Shown here one piece after another: positions 8,713-17,800 of a DNA stretch of 64,000 nt. The translations under genes were made by a program, and so were the position numbers. The stretch is taken from positions 4,185,068 through 4,249,067 of the forward strand of contig NZ_KZ987724.1 of NCBI RefSeq assembly GCF_003614185.1. Reading direction: 5' to 3'. The number at the start of each line of letters is the position of its first letter. Position 1 is the first letter of the stretch. Under the pieces are notes generated by a model, which saw only the letters and a list, made by a program, of their open reading frames with translations, did not search any database and was not told the DNA's origin. This stretch comes from Paenibacillus aceti (lineage in GTDB: Bacteria > Bacillota > Bacilli > Paenibacillales > Paenibacillaceae).

Positions 8713-9346
8713 ATGAAGGCTAAATATGTAAAGGAGTATTTCCTGTTCCCCGACATCAGCATCATGTGCTTGATCTTCCTGATCAGCTTCGGCTTCCTGA
8801 TTCCAAATCTGACATCCATAGGCCTGTGGATTGCACTGGTCGTAGGCATGGCCGCTTATTCAGCTGCCGAGTATTTCACTCATCGCTTCCTGTTTCATAT
8901 GAGAACCCCAAAGAAGCCCTTCTTCCTAAAAATACTTAAGCGTTTACACTATGACCACCACGCCAGTCCGAACGATCTGCATCTATTGTTCCTGCCCCTA
9001 TGGTACTCCCTGCCGAACATGGCTATCGCCGGAGCAGCCGCCTACCTCATCACATCAAGTCTTGTTATTACGATTGCTTTTATCGATGGGGTAATCCTGT
9101 TCTTACTGTTCTACGAAATGGAAGCATTATATCGCCCATCGTCCAGTCAGCCCAATCTCCCCCTGGGGGCGTTGGATGAAGAAAGTCCACCTATGGCATC
9201 ACTTCAAGAACGAGAATTACTGGTATGGTGTCACAAACCCGGTGTTTGACCTAGCCCTGGGAACCTTCGAGGATCACAAGAATGTCGAGTTAAGCCAAAC
9301 CGCGCGGAATCTTGAACAACGTGAAAATAAAAAGCACGAGCTATAA
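8713..9346 (+). pseudogene. fatty acid hydroxylase/sterol desaturase-like gene with a frameshift
   Basis: The start at 8713 follows GGAGGTGTTTTAAA. The protein has transmembrane helices at residues 10-30 and 36-56, then HRFLFH and HYDHH. The frame then continues into non-family sequence and stops at 9249. Skipping one base at GAAATGG (about 9114-9118) restores the family's HYIAHR and LWHHF histidine boxes and a stop at 9346. Di-iron hydroxylases need all the histidine clusters, so the gene as read is broken. A single homopolymer sequencing error is the other explanation. Confidence 0.8.
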
Positions 9347-9397
9347 TCGTTCCCCCCATACTCAGTCATAGATCGTCGAACAACCCCTGGACGAACT

Positions 9398-9437
9398 CAG
9401 CCCGACAAACACGAAACGGTTTGCGGGCTGCTTTTTT
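9398..9437 (+). terminator. Rho-independent terminator
   Basis: CAGCCCG...AAAC pairs with GTTTGCGGGCTG and is followed by CTTTTTT on the plus strand. It ends transcription from the hydroxylase-like gene and sits between two convergent genes. Confidence 0.8.
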
Positions 9438-9458
9438 CATTATTTTAACTTACTGCTG

Positions 9459-9740
9459 CTATTTCTTAAAATTCGCCAGCTTCTGCTGCGACATGCGGAT
9501 CATCTCACGCACCATAGAGCCGCCGATCTTACCGCCGATTTTCCCGACCGATTCAGTCGTCAAATCGCTGTTGTCCCCCTGTGTCAGAGGAATACCCATC
9601 TCCTCGGCCACCTCAAACTTCACATCATCCGGCCGGTTGGGGTCAACGTCGTAGCCCTCTTTTCTCATCACTTCAGCCTTAAATGACTGCATCTCCTGCT
9701 CAACTCCAGGGACAACATACCTTCTGCGTCTTCTAGACAT
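9459..9740 (-). CDS. alpha/beta-type small acid-soluble spore protein (93 aa)
   Basis: The hallmarks are a C-terminal GKIGGKIGGSMVREMIRM segment and an upstream FEVAEEMGI (the germination-protease cleavage region, E-(I/V)A-(S/E)-E). These proteins coat spore DNA and protect it from UV and heat, and are degraded by GPR on germination. Expression would be in the forespore under sigma-G; I did not define the promoter. The very basic N-terminus (MSRRRRRYVVPG) and 93 residues are slightly longer than SspA/B, as in many Paenibacillus paralogues. Confidence 0.9.
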   Translation of the reverse strand: MSRRRRRYVVPGVEQEMQSFKAEVMRKEGYDVDPNRPDDVKFEVAEEMGIPLTQGDNSDLTTESVGKIGGKIGGSMVREMIRMSQQKLANFKK

Positions 9741-9862
9741 ATCCTTGAATCACTCTCCACATCTATTTTGGCCTAATATGCCCGGAATCGGCAAAAGATA
9801 TCCCTTATCATACCTCACTATTCACTTGATTCTCCTGGTTCGAAGTAATGATACAAAAAAGA

Positions 9863-9901
9863 AGGCTTGTTCCTACTCATAATTCAAAGTAAGACAAGCC
9901 T
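9863..9901 (-). terminator. terminator after the YezG-like gene
   Basis: AGGCTTGT (9863) pairs with ACAAGCCT (9894-9901); on the minus strand the stem is followed by CTTTTTT. It lies 9 bases after the stop of the immunity gene. Confidence 0.7.
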
Positions 9902-9909
9902 ATTTTTCT

Positions 9910-10377
9910 TCAATTATTCTTTACATATTCCATCATTTTATTAATCTTAATTCTATCACTTTCATCTTGTGGGATATTATTCAAGTATTTATTTTCCCAA
10001 TACTCCAACCTATCTGAAGGCCCAAAACCTGACTCTCCCCATCTTGTATAATCATATTCTATTTTTAATTTCCCTTCAAATGTCAGTTTCATAGTCATTG
10101 AAAACCAAGGTTCTTGACCATTTTCCAAAAATACATTCTTCAGATCAATTATAGCTCTAAACAATTTGTCCTCTAATTGATTGTATATGTCTAAATTAAT
10201 ATTGTATCTACTTGGAATGTCTAAAGAATAAACATAGTCCTCTCCATTCTTAGGTTTAAAGAAAAAGAATACCCCTCCTTCTCCATCTTCTACCTCACCA
10301 TTGAAATAAAAATCTTCCCATTCTGTCGGTATCATTTGATCTACTGTTTCTGCAATTTCCCTGTATAAATTATTCAT
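9910..10377 (-). CDS. YezG/DUF600-family immunity protein (155 aa)
   Basis: ATG at 10377 follows GGAG by 6 bases; the GTG at 10389 is less likely. The acidic protein with PTEWEDFYFNGEV, GGVFFFFKPKNGEDYVYS and a C-terminal YWENKYL resembles B. subtilis YezG, the antitoxin to the LXG-type toxic nuclease YeeF/YezF. Such immunity proteins normally lie just downstream of an LXG toxin gene. Here no toxin gene is adjacent: an insertion sequence begins 39 bases upstream. It is therefore an orphan immunity gene, perhaps protecting against toxins of sister strains. Confidence 0.8.
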   Translation of the reverse strand: MNNLYREIAETVDQMIPTEWEDFYFNGEVEDGEGGVFFFFKPKNGEDYVYSLDIPSRYNINLDIYNQLEDKLFRAIIDLKNVFLENGQEPWFSMTMKLTFEGKLKIEYDYTRWGESGFGPSDRLEYWENKYLNNIPQDESDRIKINKMMEYVKNN

Positions 10378-10415
10378 TTTCTTCTCCACTCAATTAACCT
10401 CCCGATTGATTTAAT

Positions 10416-12000
10416 CCTGAATTTCGAAAGTAACATCGTCTGAAAAACAAGAAAAGGGCTCCAATTCTTTGGTAGAATGGTGTTTGTCCAGAACATCACC
10501 TACAAAGAAAGGAGCACCTTTTAGATGAAGTCTACCACACCCGTCAGCAAAATCAAGACCGAATTTACCTTGCAAAACGCCTCAAATGTTGGAGGAAGCA
10601 AAATCTTTCTGGAATATCTCGAAAAAATCAAGCTCGGTAAGGCTTTGCAGAATTTAAATTGTACCAAGCAAGGCAATTCCCTGTTCCCTGTTTTCCGCAT
10701 CCTGCTCTATCTCATTGTCGGCTGGATACTCGGATGCGAACGCCTCTTTCATTTCCGCAGGCTGCAACATGACGCGCTCATCCGGCGGTTTCTCGGCGGG
10801 CGCTGTCCGCATCACACCCTGCTGTATAAGGAACTGGATCGACTCAGCAAGACCCGCCCAACCTTAACGCTGGATTTGCGAAAGCTGAATCAGCAGATTA
10901 TTGCACCCTGTCTGCCTTCTGAACTCATCGTGGACCTAGACTCCACGGTAGAAACGGTATACGGTCACCAAGAGGGGGCGGCAGTCGGCACGAATCCCCA
11001 CAAACCCGGACGTAAAAGTTACCATCCGCTGATGGCGTTTGAGGGCCAGTCGCGCCTGTGCCTGAATGCAGTACTGCGTGCTGGGAATACGCACGCTTCC
11101 ACCGATGCAGCCGCCTTCCTCCGTCAGATCTTTGAGTTGCTTGGTGACCGTCCGGTAAAGTACGCCCGGTTTGACAAGGGATTTGGCGGCGAAGACTTCT
11201 ACAGCCTATGGGAAGCCAAGCGAATCGGGTATGTCGGGAAATTGAAATGGACGCAGCGACTTCAGGCCGAAGTAGGGCGATGCCGCTACTGGAAGCGGTT
11301 TGTCGATGAGGATTGGGTCATCGAGGGGATCACCCTGATCTACCAAGCCACCTCATGGAAGAAACCGCGCCGCGTTGTGGTGATTCGTAAAGCGCAGGTG
11401 TTTGACGGCGATCAAGCTCGGCTTCTCCTCGATACGGACTGGCATTACGAAGCGATCGTCACCAATCTCGAGTGGGAGCCGATCGACCTTTGGCGCTTTT
11501 ACAACCAGCGTTGCTGCATGGAGAACTATATCAAAGAAGCCAAACGCGGCTTTTCCATCGATCGAATCGCTACCGGTGACTTTACCGCTAATGAAATCGA
11601 CCTGCTCATCAAGCTGCTCGCCTACAATCTCTACGAGAGATTCAAGCGAGACTGTTGCGAACCGGTCCATCAAGGGTATACGATTGCCCGGTTCCGTCTA
11701 GAGTTTTTCCACTGTGCAGCTACGATGATTCAGCATAGCCGACAAGTCGTTCTGAAACTGGCTAAAGATTTCGCGAACCGCTGCGCCTGGCAACGTATCG
11801 CCGCCAAAGTCGCTGCCTTAGAATGACGTTTACCACAAATTAACATGGAAACCGTTTAGCCCTGTCTTATGGGGAGGGGGAAAGACTACCCTCTTTTCAG
11901 AATCGTCGCGTAATCCACTGGGTATTTCCCTGTTTATTACAGTTGTTGCCTACTAATCCTGCTACAAACTGGCCACCATTATGGGCTTTCGAAATTCAGG
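10416..12000 (+). mobile_element. complete IS1380-family insertion sequence, 1585 bp
   Basis: The ends are perfect 15-bp inverted repeats, CCTGAATTTCGAAAG at 10416 and its complement ending at 12000. TTAAT flanks both ends (10411-10415 and 12001-12005), a 5-bp target duplication. One intact transposase gene lies inside. Intact ends, duplication and gene suggest a recent insertion, placed between the YezG-like gene and a small unknown gene. Confidence 0.95.
10525..11826 (+). CDS. IS1380-family transposase (433 aa)
   Basis: This DDE transposase has the first acidic residue in LIVDLDSTVETVYG, the second in VKYARFDKGFGGEDFY, and the YREK-like region with the Glu in FYNQRCCMENYIKEAKRGF. GYNP-type context (NPHKPGRKSYHPLMAF) is typical of IS1380. 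Length matches the family (about 430-470). ATG follows AAAGGAGCACCTTTTAG. The frame appears intact, so the element is probably active or only recently silenced. Confidence 0.93.
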   Translation: MKSTTPVSKIKTEFTLQNASNVGGSKIFLEYLEKIKLGKALQNLNCTKQGNSLFPVFRILLYLIVGWILGCERLFHFRRLQHDALIRRFLGGRCPHHTLLYKELDRLSKTRPTLTLDLRKLNQQIIAPCLPSELIVDLDSTVETVYGHQEGAAVGTNPHKPGRKSYHPLMAFEGQSRLCLNAVLRAGNTHASTDAAAFLRQIFELLGDRPVKYARFDKGFGGEDFYSLWEAKRIGYVGKLKWTQRLQAEVGRCRYWKRFVDEDWVIEGITLIYQATSWKKPRRVVVIRKAQVFDGDQARLLLDTDWHYEAIVTNLEWEPIDLWRFYNQRCCMENYIKEAKRGFSIDRIATGDFTANEIDLLIKLLAYNLYERFKRDCCEPVHQGYTIARFRLEFFHCAATMIQHSRQVVLKLAKDFANRCAWQRIAAKVAALE

Positions 12001-12026
12001 TTAATATTCTTTTAGAAACGGGCCTC

Positions 12027-12308
12027 TTATTGCCTATTTGATAAGTGACTTTGAATAAATCGGGTCTCAATGAGTCCCTGTCCATATATAATTGCAAATA
12101 ACTTTGAAGCTCCTTCATTTGTCAGTTCCTCATATTGGAACAATTCGGACTGCTTTGGCTCAGGTAAACATTGAAGTATTTCGTGAAACAACGATTGAAG
12201 CCTCTTTGATTTAGCTCGATACTCCTCATTTCGACTCGATACAATGCTTCCGATTTCGTCAGCTCGCATTGTAATAAATTCATCCAAGTAACTCCTTAAC
12301 ATTTTCAC
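12027..12308 (-). CDS. hypothetical protein (about 93 aa)
   Basis: The small helical protein contains RNEEYRAKSKRLQSLFHE and YGQGLIETRFIQSHL. The start could be GTG 12308 or ATG 12302. No family recognised. It is divergent from the ribbon-helix-helix gene, with a perfect inverted repeat between them, so both may be controlled by that DNA-binding protein. Toxin-antitoxin-like behaviour is possible but not shown. Confidence 0.6.
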   Translation of the reverse strand: MKMLRSYLDEFITMRADEIGSIVSSRNEEYRAKSKRLQSLFHEILQCLPEPKQSELFQYEELTNEGASKLFAIIYGQGLIETRFIQSHLSNRQ

Positions 12309-12330
12309 TGGCCATCACACTCCGCTTCTA

Positions 12331-12353
12331 ATTGACATCATTTAGATGTCAAT
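12331..12353. promoter_or_regulatory. operator for the ribbon-helix-helix protein
   Basis: A perfect inverted repeat, ATTGACATC-ATTTA-GATGTCAAT, lies between the divergent genes at 12308 and 12419. A further half-site, ATTGACATCA, is at 12390-12399, just ahead of the downstream ribosome-binding site. Two-fold GACATC sites suit a dimeric or tetrameric RHH repressor. Confidence 0.65.
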
Positions 12354-12418
12354 ATGAATGTATAATAAGCGCACTCACATTGATATAATATTGACATCAC
12401 TCTGAAGGAGCAGATCTC

Positions 12419-12598
12419 ATGGCTACGAATAAACGTGTATTCACATTGCGCTTAGAAGAAGAGAACTTTGAAAAGATCAAATTCATAGCGGATAAAAATA
12501 AACGATCCATTGCCAAGCAAATCGAATACTTGATCGAACAACATATCGAAGATTATGAAACAAAGCACGGAACCATCTTACTCCCCAAAGACTTCTAA
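12419..12598 (+). CDS. ribbon-helix-helix (Arc/CopG-like) DNA-binding protein (59 aa)
   Basis: The start MATNKRVFTLRLEEENFEKI gives the beta-strand that enters the DNA major groove (VFTLRLEEE); two helices follow (FEKIKFIADKNKRS, IAKQIEYLIEQHIEDYE). This matches the MetJ/Arc/CopG fold. GAAGGAG lies 8 bases before the ATG. It probably binds the inverted repeats upstream and represses itself and the divergent gene. It is too short for usual ORF cut-offs. Confidence 0.75.
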   Translation: MATNKRVFTLRLEEENFEKIKFIADKNKRSIAKQIEYLIEQHIEDYETKHGTILLPKDF

Positions 12599-12639
12599 CA
12601 ATCAAAGTCTCGTGACCTCTAGTTCATCCCATAATTAAA

Positions 12640-12668
12640 GGCAACCCATCACGGTCGCCTCTTTTACT
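12640..12668 (+). terminator. probable terminator after the RHH gene
   Basis: GGCAACC-CATCAC-GGTCGCC (one mismatch) is followed by TCTTTTAC on the plus strand. Confidence 0.5.
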
Positions 12669-12727
12669 GGTTTCTAAGGATTATAGCTTCCATATTATTC
12701 ATAATAACAAATTCAGAAAGGAATCTG

Positions 12728-13417
12728 GTGCAAGCCGTGAATAAGATTCTGGTGATCGAGGATCAAGAAGATGTGAATCACTTGCTGGCGGAGGCGCTGA
12801 ACACGGCGGGCTATCGCGTTAAATCCGCATATACCGGCCTGGAGGGGATCCAGGAAATTCAGACCAACGCCTATGATTTAATTTTGCTGGATATTATGCT
12901 CCCTTACAAGAGCGGAGACGAAATTCTGAGAGAAATGCGAACCTTCTCGGATGCGCCAGTCATTATTATTTCCGCCAAGGATATGGTCGGGGTGAAAATA
13001 GATCTGCTGCGGTTAGGTGCGGACGACTATATGACCAAGCCCTTCGATTTAGGAGAAGTGATTGCTCGGGTCGAGTCTAACTTGCGCCGCTCTCATCGAC
13101 AGATTCAAGAGAACCCGATTCAGACCTATAAAAATATTACACTCGACGAACGCACCAAGCGAGTTTGTGTGAGCGACAGCGAAATTGAGCTGACTGCCAC
13201 GGAATATATGATTCTGGAGCTGCTGATGAAGCACACGGGCAAGGTGTTCACCAAGGCCAATCTATACGAATCGATCTGGCAGGATGAATATCTCGGCGAC
13301 GACAACGCCGTCAAGACTCACATCAGTAATCTGCGCAGCAAGCTCAAGAAGGTTAGCCCGGACGAGCAGTATATCGAGACTGTATGGGGACTTGGGTATC
13401 GCTTGTACCAGGAATAA
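12728..13417 (+). CDS. OmpR/PhoB-family response regulator (229 aa)
   Basis: The receiver domain (residues 5-120) has the acidic pair in VIEDQEDV, the phospho-acceptor Asp in LILLDIMLP and the conserved Lys in MTKPFDLGE. The winged-helix DNA-binding domain (about 130-228) has LTATEYMILELLMKH and THISNLRSKL...VWGLGYRL. GTG at 12728 follows AAAGGA at a 6-base spacing. It is followed, after a gap with its own promoter region, by an ABC transporter and then a histidine kinase, so the four genes probably form a peptide-antibiotic sensing and export module of the Bce/Bcr type. Confidence 0.92.
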   Translation: MQAVNKILVIEDQEDVNHLLAEALNTAGYRVKSAYTGLEGIQEIQTNAYDLILLDIMLPYKSGDEILREMRTFSDAPVIIISAKDMVGVKIDLLRLGADDYMTKPFDLGEVIARVESNLRRSHRQIQENPIQTYKNITLDERTKRVCVSDSEIELTATEYMILELLMKHTGKVFTKANLYESIWQDEYLGDDNAVKTHISNLRSKLKKVSPDEQYIETVWGLGYRLYQE

Positions 13418-13571
13418 ATTGAAACTTTACGGCGGCGCGCTGAAGAGCCCTCCGTCGCCTTGAACCCACACTCAAATTATCGCTTTCCTAACACTTTTTC
13501 GCGTGGCTCTTGACCTTTTCTTAACCTTTACACCCTATACTTTAGCGTATAGAAAGGACAGGTGAACCATC

Positions 13572-14495
13572 ATGGCAGAGCATGTACTACGAACTACGAA
13601 CCTGACGAAGAGCTATCGCGGAGCCGCTGTATTGAAGCAGATATCATTGAGTCTAGCTCCAGGCAGAATCTATGGCCTCATCGGACAAAATGGGGCGGGG
13701 AAAACGACGTTAATGCGGCTCATCACCGGGTTGAGTTTTCCCTCAAGCGGAACGATTGAGCTATTCGGCCATCAGGGCGAGAAAGACCTGCAACTCGAAC
13801 GTAAACGAATCGGCAGCATGATTGAATATCCCAGCTTAACCTTGAGTATGACCGCCCAGGAAAATATCAGGCTTCACCGTATTATGCGAGGTATCCCGAA
13901 CAAGGAAATCGAGGACGAAGTATTGAAGCTGGTCGGCCTGGCCGGTACCGGGAAGAAGAAAGCCAAGAACTTCTCGCTTGGCATGAAGCAGCGCTTGGGG
14001 ATCGCGATCGCCCTACTCAGCAGCCCCGAATTTCTAATTCTGGACGAGCCGATTAATGGCCTTGATCCTGTAGGGGTCATAGAAATCCGCAATTTGCTTA
14101 AGAAGCTGTGTGAGGAACGGCATATGACCATCCTGATCTCAAGCCACAACCTGCCAGAGCTGTATCAGACGGCAACCGACTATATCATCGTCCATCAAGG
14201 CGAATTGAAGCAGCTCCTTACACAGGAACAGCTGGAGGAACGCTGCAAGCATCATTTTCTCATCCGCAGTAATGAACCGGAAAAATTGGTAAGCGTACTG
14301 GAAACGCAGCTGCATACGACGAATTACAAAGTAATGCCTGATCAAAGCGTGAAGCTATACGATTATCTCGATGACAAAGAGAAGGTATCACGTGTCCTGT
14401 ACGATCACGGAGTAGTGATCACTAATCTCTCTAACGAAGGAGACACGCTGGAGAACTATTTTATCTCGGTCATAGGGGGTGAGCCGCATGCTTAA
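13572..14495 (+). CDS. ABC transporter ATP-binding protein, BcrA-like (307 aa)
   Basis: Walker A is GQNGAGKT (about residues 38-45), the signature is FSLGMKQR, and Walker B is FLILDEPINGLDP with the switch His in ISSHN. The C-terminal extension of about 85 residues is common in the lantibiotic/bacitracin exporter group. It precedes the permease, overlapping it by 8 bases, and partners with it at the membrane. Direct control by the upstream response regulator is inferred. Confidence 0.92.
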   Translation: MAEHVLRTTNLTKSYRGAAVLKQISLSLAPGRIYGLIGQNGAGKTTLMRLITGLSFPSSGTIELFGHQGEKDLQLERKRIGSMIEYPSLTLSMTAQENIRLHRIMRGIPNKEIEDEVLKLVGLAGTGKKKAKNFSLGMKQRLGIAIALLSSPEFLILDEPINGLDPVGVIEIRNLLKKLCEERHMTILISSHNLPELYQTATDYIIVHQGELKQLLTQEQLEERCKHHFLIRSNEPEKLVSVLETQLHTTNYKVMPDQSVKLYDYLDDKEKVSRVLYDHGVVITNLSNEGDTLENYFISVIGGEPHA

Positions 14496-15285
14496 TCTGA
14501 TTCAGGCCGACCTGTATAAACTGCGGAAGTCCGCGCCTATTAAAGTGTTGCTGGCCATCACAACGATCAGCGCGATCATCATGGCAGTAATGGCTTATCT
14601 GATCCCCCAAGGCAAAATAGATCCTAATCTGACCGGGCTTGGATTCATGTTCTCGGATGTCAACGTCATCAGCATTCTGGGCGCCGTCATGGCTGCGGTG
14701 TTAATCTGCGGCGATTTTGACTCAAGGACATTTCATGATGCGGTGGCCAGCGGCTCCAGCCGGGCTTCGATCATCCTGGGCAAAACCGTCGTCTTCTGCT
14801 TCTCCATCCTGTGCATCCTGCTCCCTTATATCATCACAACAGGTATTGTCCTCGGCACGGGCTTCAAATTCAGCATGGGTTCCGTAGCTGTAGGGTTCCT
14901 GAATATGATGACAACAGAAGCCGGGAAGGCACTAACAGCGGCGGAAATGTGGAAAATAGCCAGTATCATCTTAAGCATAACCCTGGTCTATATAGCTCAA
15001 GTCAGCATCTGTATCCCGCTTGCTTTTACGTTGAAAAAGCCTGTACTGGTCGTCGCCATTTATTACGGATTTTCCATCCTGATGGCGCAGCTTGGAAGGC
15101 TGAGCGAAAGCTCCAAGTGGTTTGACCGTATTTTCTCTTGCACACCCTATGGAGGGAACTATACCTTTCTAACACTGGCTTCAGAGACGGGAGAGATCAT
15201 CAAAGCCCTCACGATCAGCTTGATATTCATCATTCTCATGCTCATTGTCACCTACAGCTTGTTCAGAAAGTCGGAGATTAAATAA
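14488..15285 (+). CDS. ABC-2-type permease (265 aa)
   Basis: Six hydrophobic segments are visible (for example near residues 18-40, 54-74, 105-130 and 238-258). The N-terminus MLNLIQADLYKLRKS is typical of BcrB/LanE-like permeases. ATG 14488 follows AGGGGG by 8 bases; a GTG nine bases earlier is less likely. The stop of the ATPase overlaps this start, so the two are translationally coupled. Confidence 0.88.
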   Translation: MLNLIQADLYKLRKSAPIKVLLAITTISAIIMAVMAYLIPQGKIDPNLTGLGFMFSDVNVISILGAVMAAVLICGDFDSRTFHDAVASGSSRASIILGKTVVFCFSILCILLPYIITTGIVLGTGFKFSMGSVAVGFLNMMTTEAGKALTAAEMWKIASIILSITLVYIAQVSICIPLAFTLKKPVLVVAIYYGFSILMAQLGRLSESSKWFDRIFSCTPYGGNYTFLTLASETGEIIKALTISLIFIILMLIVTYSLFRKSEIK

Positions 15286-15305
15286 CGGAAGGTCGGTGAG
15301 ACGCG

Positions 15306-16205
15306 GTGGCCATTGCAGCAGGATTCCTAAGTATTCTAGTCATCGGGCTTATTCTATATTTCATATTCATCCTGCGGCAATTGCGCAGCATCAACCGGCA
15401 GCTCAGCAAGCGTCTGAGCGAACAGACGCGACAACCGATCAGCCTACAGCTCGTAAGCAAGGAACTGAATGATTTAGCGATCCATATCAATCAATGCCTG
15501 CAGGCGGAGGAGACCCTCCGTCTTAAAGGCATTCGCGAAGAAAAAAGCCTCAAGGAAATGATCACTAACATCTCCCATGATCTGCGGACCCCCCTTACCG
15601 CTATTAAGGGCTACCACCAACTGCTGGCCCAGACCGAATTATCTGATGACCAGCAGAAGAAGCTGGAAATTGCCCAGAAGCATGCCAATGAGCTGGGACT
15701 ACTGGTCGAACGCTTCTTTGAATATTCCTATCTGGTCAATGCTGAACCGGCGCTGGATCGGAAGCGAATCAACCTGACCAATCTAGTAGCAGAATGCCTT
15801 GCCGCATCCGTTCCTGTGCTTGAAGAACATAAGCTGGCTGTGCAGCTTGAGGAGTCTCCGCCCATCTATGTGCTTGCCGATCAGGAGCGGATCACTCGAA
15901 TTATCCATAATTTGATCCGCAATGCGATCCAGCATTCAGCCGGAACTCTACATGTCAGTCTATATGAGGCCGATCAGGCCATTCTATCCTTCCGTAATAG
16001 CATTAGATCCGGCTACAACATCGATGTGAAGCGGCTGTTCGACCGCTTCTATACAGGAGATCAAGCGAGAAGCAGCAGCACAGGGCTCGGCTTGTCTATC
16101 GTGAAATTATTGGCCGAGCAGTTGGGCGGAAGCACGGATGCAGCGCTGCAAGACGGTTGTCTGGAGATACGAGTTCATTTTCCATTGTGCCGGAATGAGC
16201 ATTAG
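15306..16205 (+). CDS. histidine kinase, small BceS-like type (299 aa)
   Basis: A single clear N-terminal membrane helix (residues 2-22) and no extracellular sensor are seen. The H box is NISHDLRTPLTAIKG; the HATPase part has N box LIRNAIQHS, an F-box FDRFYTG and G box STGLGLSIVK. A one-helix kinase without a sensor domain typically depends on its partner ABC transporter for sensing, which suits the preceding two genes. The GTG start lies 20 bases after the permease stop. The stop codon overlaps that of the convergent permease gene. Confidence 0.9.
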   Translation: MAIAAGFLSILVIGLILYFIFILRQLRSINRQLSKRLSEQTRQPISLQLVSKELNDLAIHINQCLQAEETLRLKGIREEKSLKEMITNISHDLRTPLTAIKGYHQLLAQTELSDDQQKKLEIAQKHANELGLLVERFFEYSYLVNAEPALDRKRINLTNLVAECLAASVPVLEEHKLAVQLEESPPIYVLADQERITRIIHNLIRNAIQHSAGTLHVSLYEADQAILSFRNSIRSGYNIDVKRLFDRFYTGDQARSSSTGLGLSIVKLLAEQLGGSTDAALQDGCLEIRVHFPLCRNEH

Positions 16206-17800
16206 AGCGCCTGAAACAACCGCTCCCCTCGGGTCGCAATATACCTATACATCACATAACATAGCGCAAGCAGGATGACTCCAATGCCTGACAAGACGAG
16301 ATTTCCGTCCACATGGGATAACATGAACATAATCGCCAACGGAACCACTACGCTGATGAAGCCTAGGAGCATAGACACAAGCACCGCCGCGCTTTGTTTA
16401 ATCACAGTGACTTCCGTGGTCCACTCCAGATTAGGGAGCTTCAAATTAGCAATTACTCCAAGCATCGCGGAATAACAAGCGTAGATCACAGGAATCACCA
16501 TCAACAACAAGCTCTCCACCCATCCCGTACGCAAGGAAATTATAAGCATCCCGCAGCTGATCATAGAGATCGGAACAGTGATGGTAAGATTCACCGCGAC
16601 TTTACTGAGCAGAATGTCTTTTTGGGATATAGGCGAGCTTTTGAGAATCCATAGATGATTGCCTTCCAGAGAAATAGAACTTGATGCGGTACAGCTTAAT
16701 ATGACGAACAAAGAAACAGCCAGCGGGACCATTCTGCCCAAGTAGTCAGTCAATTGCGGGACTTCTATCAGCTGCCCCAGCCTCTCTGGGTTCATGAACA
16801 ACAAAGCAATCGATGTCACCAGCAATAGGATCATGCCTATGCCTGTGTTCAGCACATATAAGGAAGAACTGTAATATCGGCGCAACTCCTTGAAATATAA
16901 GGCACGGAAAGGAGATGATGTTCTTAGCGACTTCAGCACATATTTACTGTTGGTATGAGAAGTCGTCAACCCGGTGTGTATCGCCTTATATTTCATACCA
17001 AGTACAGTAGAGAACAAGATGAACACCAGTAACGATATAGAAATAAATAACAAAATTGAGAAAACTTGAGACGAACAAACAGCATCAACATAGATCGCTG
17101 CCAAAGGATACAGCTTAAAGATCATATCCCCCAATTGTGCACTGACATCCGCAAGCACCTGCTCGCTTCCATTCATCCGGAACGAAGCCATGATTATCCC
17201 TATCGTTACAGCCATAGTTAGAATAAGACTGATCAATCGACTCGCTCTGAACCGGGAGGATATCCAACTGATCAGTGCGCCAATCAAAGTCGCAGCGATG
17301 ATCGGTAATAACGGAATAAATAGAAGCGTGATCAGAAAGAACAGATAATATGACGCTCCAGGACTCACTTGTATCGCATACACCGCACCAGCTGGCAGCA
17401 TCAGCACGAGAGTGAAAAATAAATTCAGCATATAGAGCAGAAGAACACGGCTCGCTACCACATGACTAGTTCTAATCGGCAACGACATGACCAGATCATA
17501 ATCTTTATAGCCAAATAATACTCCACTTGCTTTATAGATCGTTGTAAAGAACCCTATGACCGATGCCGCCGACATCATAATCGCCAGTAGCAGATCCATA
17601 CGGCCCATTTGTTCGAAAAGCTGTGCCATCGCGTAGCTATATCCAAAGGAAGCTGCCGCTACCATGAATATGCCTATCAGGATGCTAAGACTGAGCAGAA
17701 GCAGCTTGCGCCTTTCCTTTGTATCTTGGGTATGCAGTGCTTTATTCAGGCCAAAGGTGGATAGCAGCTGTATTTTCGTTAATCGCCATATATTTATCAT
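16202..17800 (-). CDS. ABC-2-type transporter permease (532 aa)
   Basis: A hydrophobic protein with about 12 membrane segments (for example residues 36-58, 88-110, 125-150 and 155-180). It resembles the large Paenibacillus/Bacillus ABC-2 permeases paired with a single ATPase. It overlaps the upstream ATPase gene by 4 bases, so the pair is one transporter. The substrate cannot be deduced. Confidence 0.85.
   Translation of the reverse strand: MINIWRLTKIQLLSTFGLNKALHTQDTKERRKLLLLSLSILIGIFMVAAASFGYSYAMAQLFEQMGRMDLLLAIMMSAASVIGFFTTIYKASGVLFGYKDYDLVMSLPIRTSHVVASRVLLLYMLNLFFTLVLMLPAGAVYAIQVSPGASYYLFFLITLLFIPLLPIIAATLIGALISWISSRFRASRLISLILTMAVTIGIIMASFRMNGSEQVLADVSAQLGDMIFKLYPLAAIYVDAVCSSQVFSILLFISISLLVFILFSTVLGMKYKAIHTGLTTSHTNSKYVLKSLRTSSPFRALYFKELRRYYSSSLYVLNTGIGMILLLVTSIALLFMNPERLGQLIEVPQLTDYLGRMVPLAVSLFVILSCTASSSISLEGNHLWILKSSPISQKDILLSKVAVNLTITVPISMISCGMLIISLRTGWVESLLLMVIPVIYACYSAMLGVIANLKLPNLEWTTEVTVIKQSAAVLVSMLLGFISVVVPLAIMFMLSHVDGNLVLSGIGVILLALCYVMYRYIATRGERLFQAL

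Noticed and set aside
13500-13545. Sigma-A promoter TTGACC...TATACT before the BcrA-like ATPase gene
   Set aside because: The -10 is good but the spacing is about 20 bases; a regulator-dependent promoter is possible but not shown.
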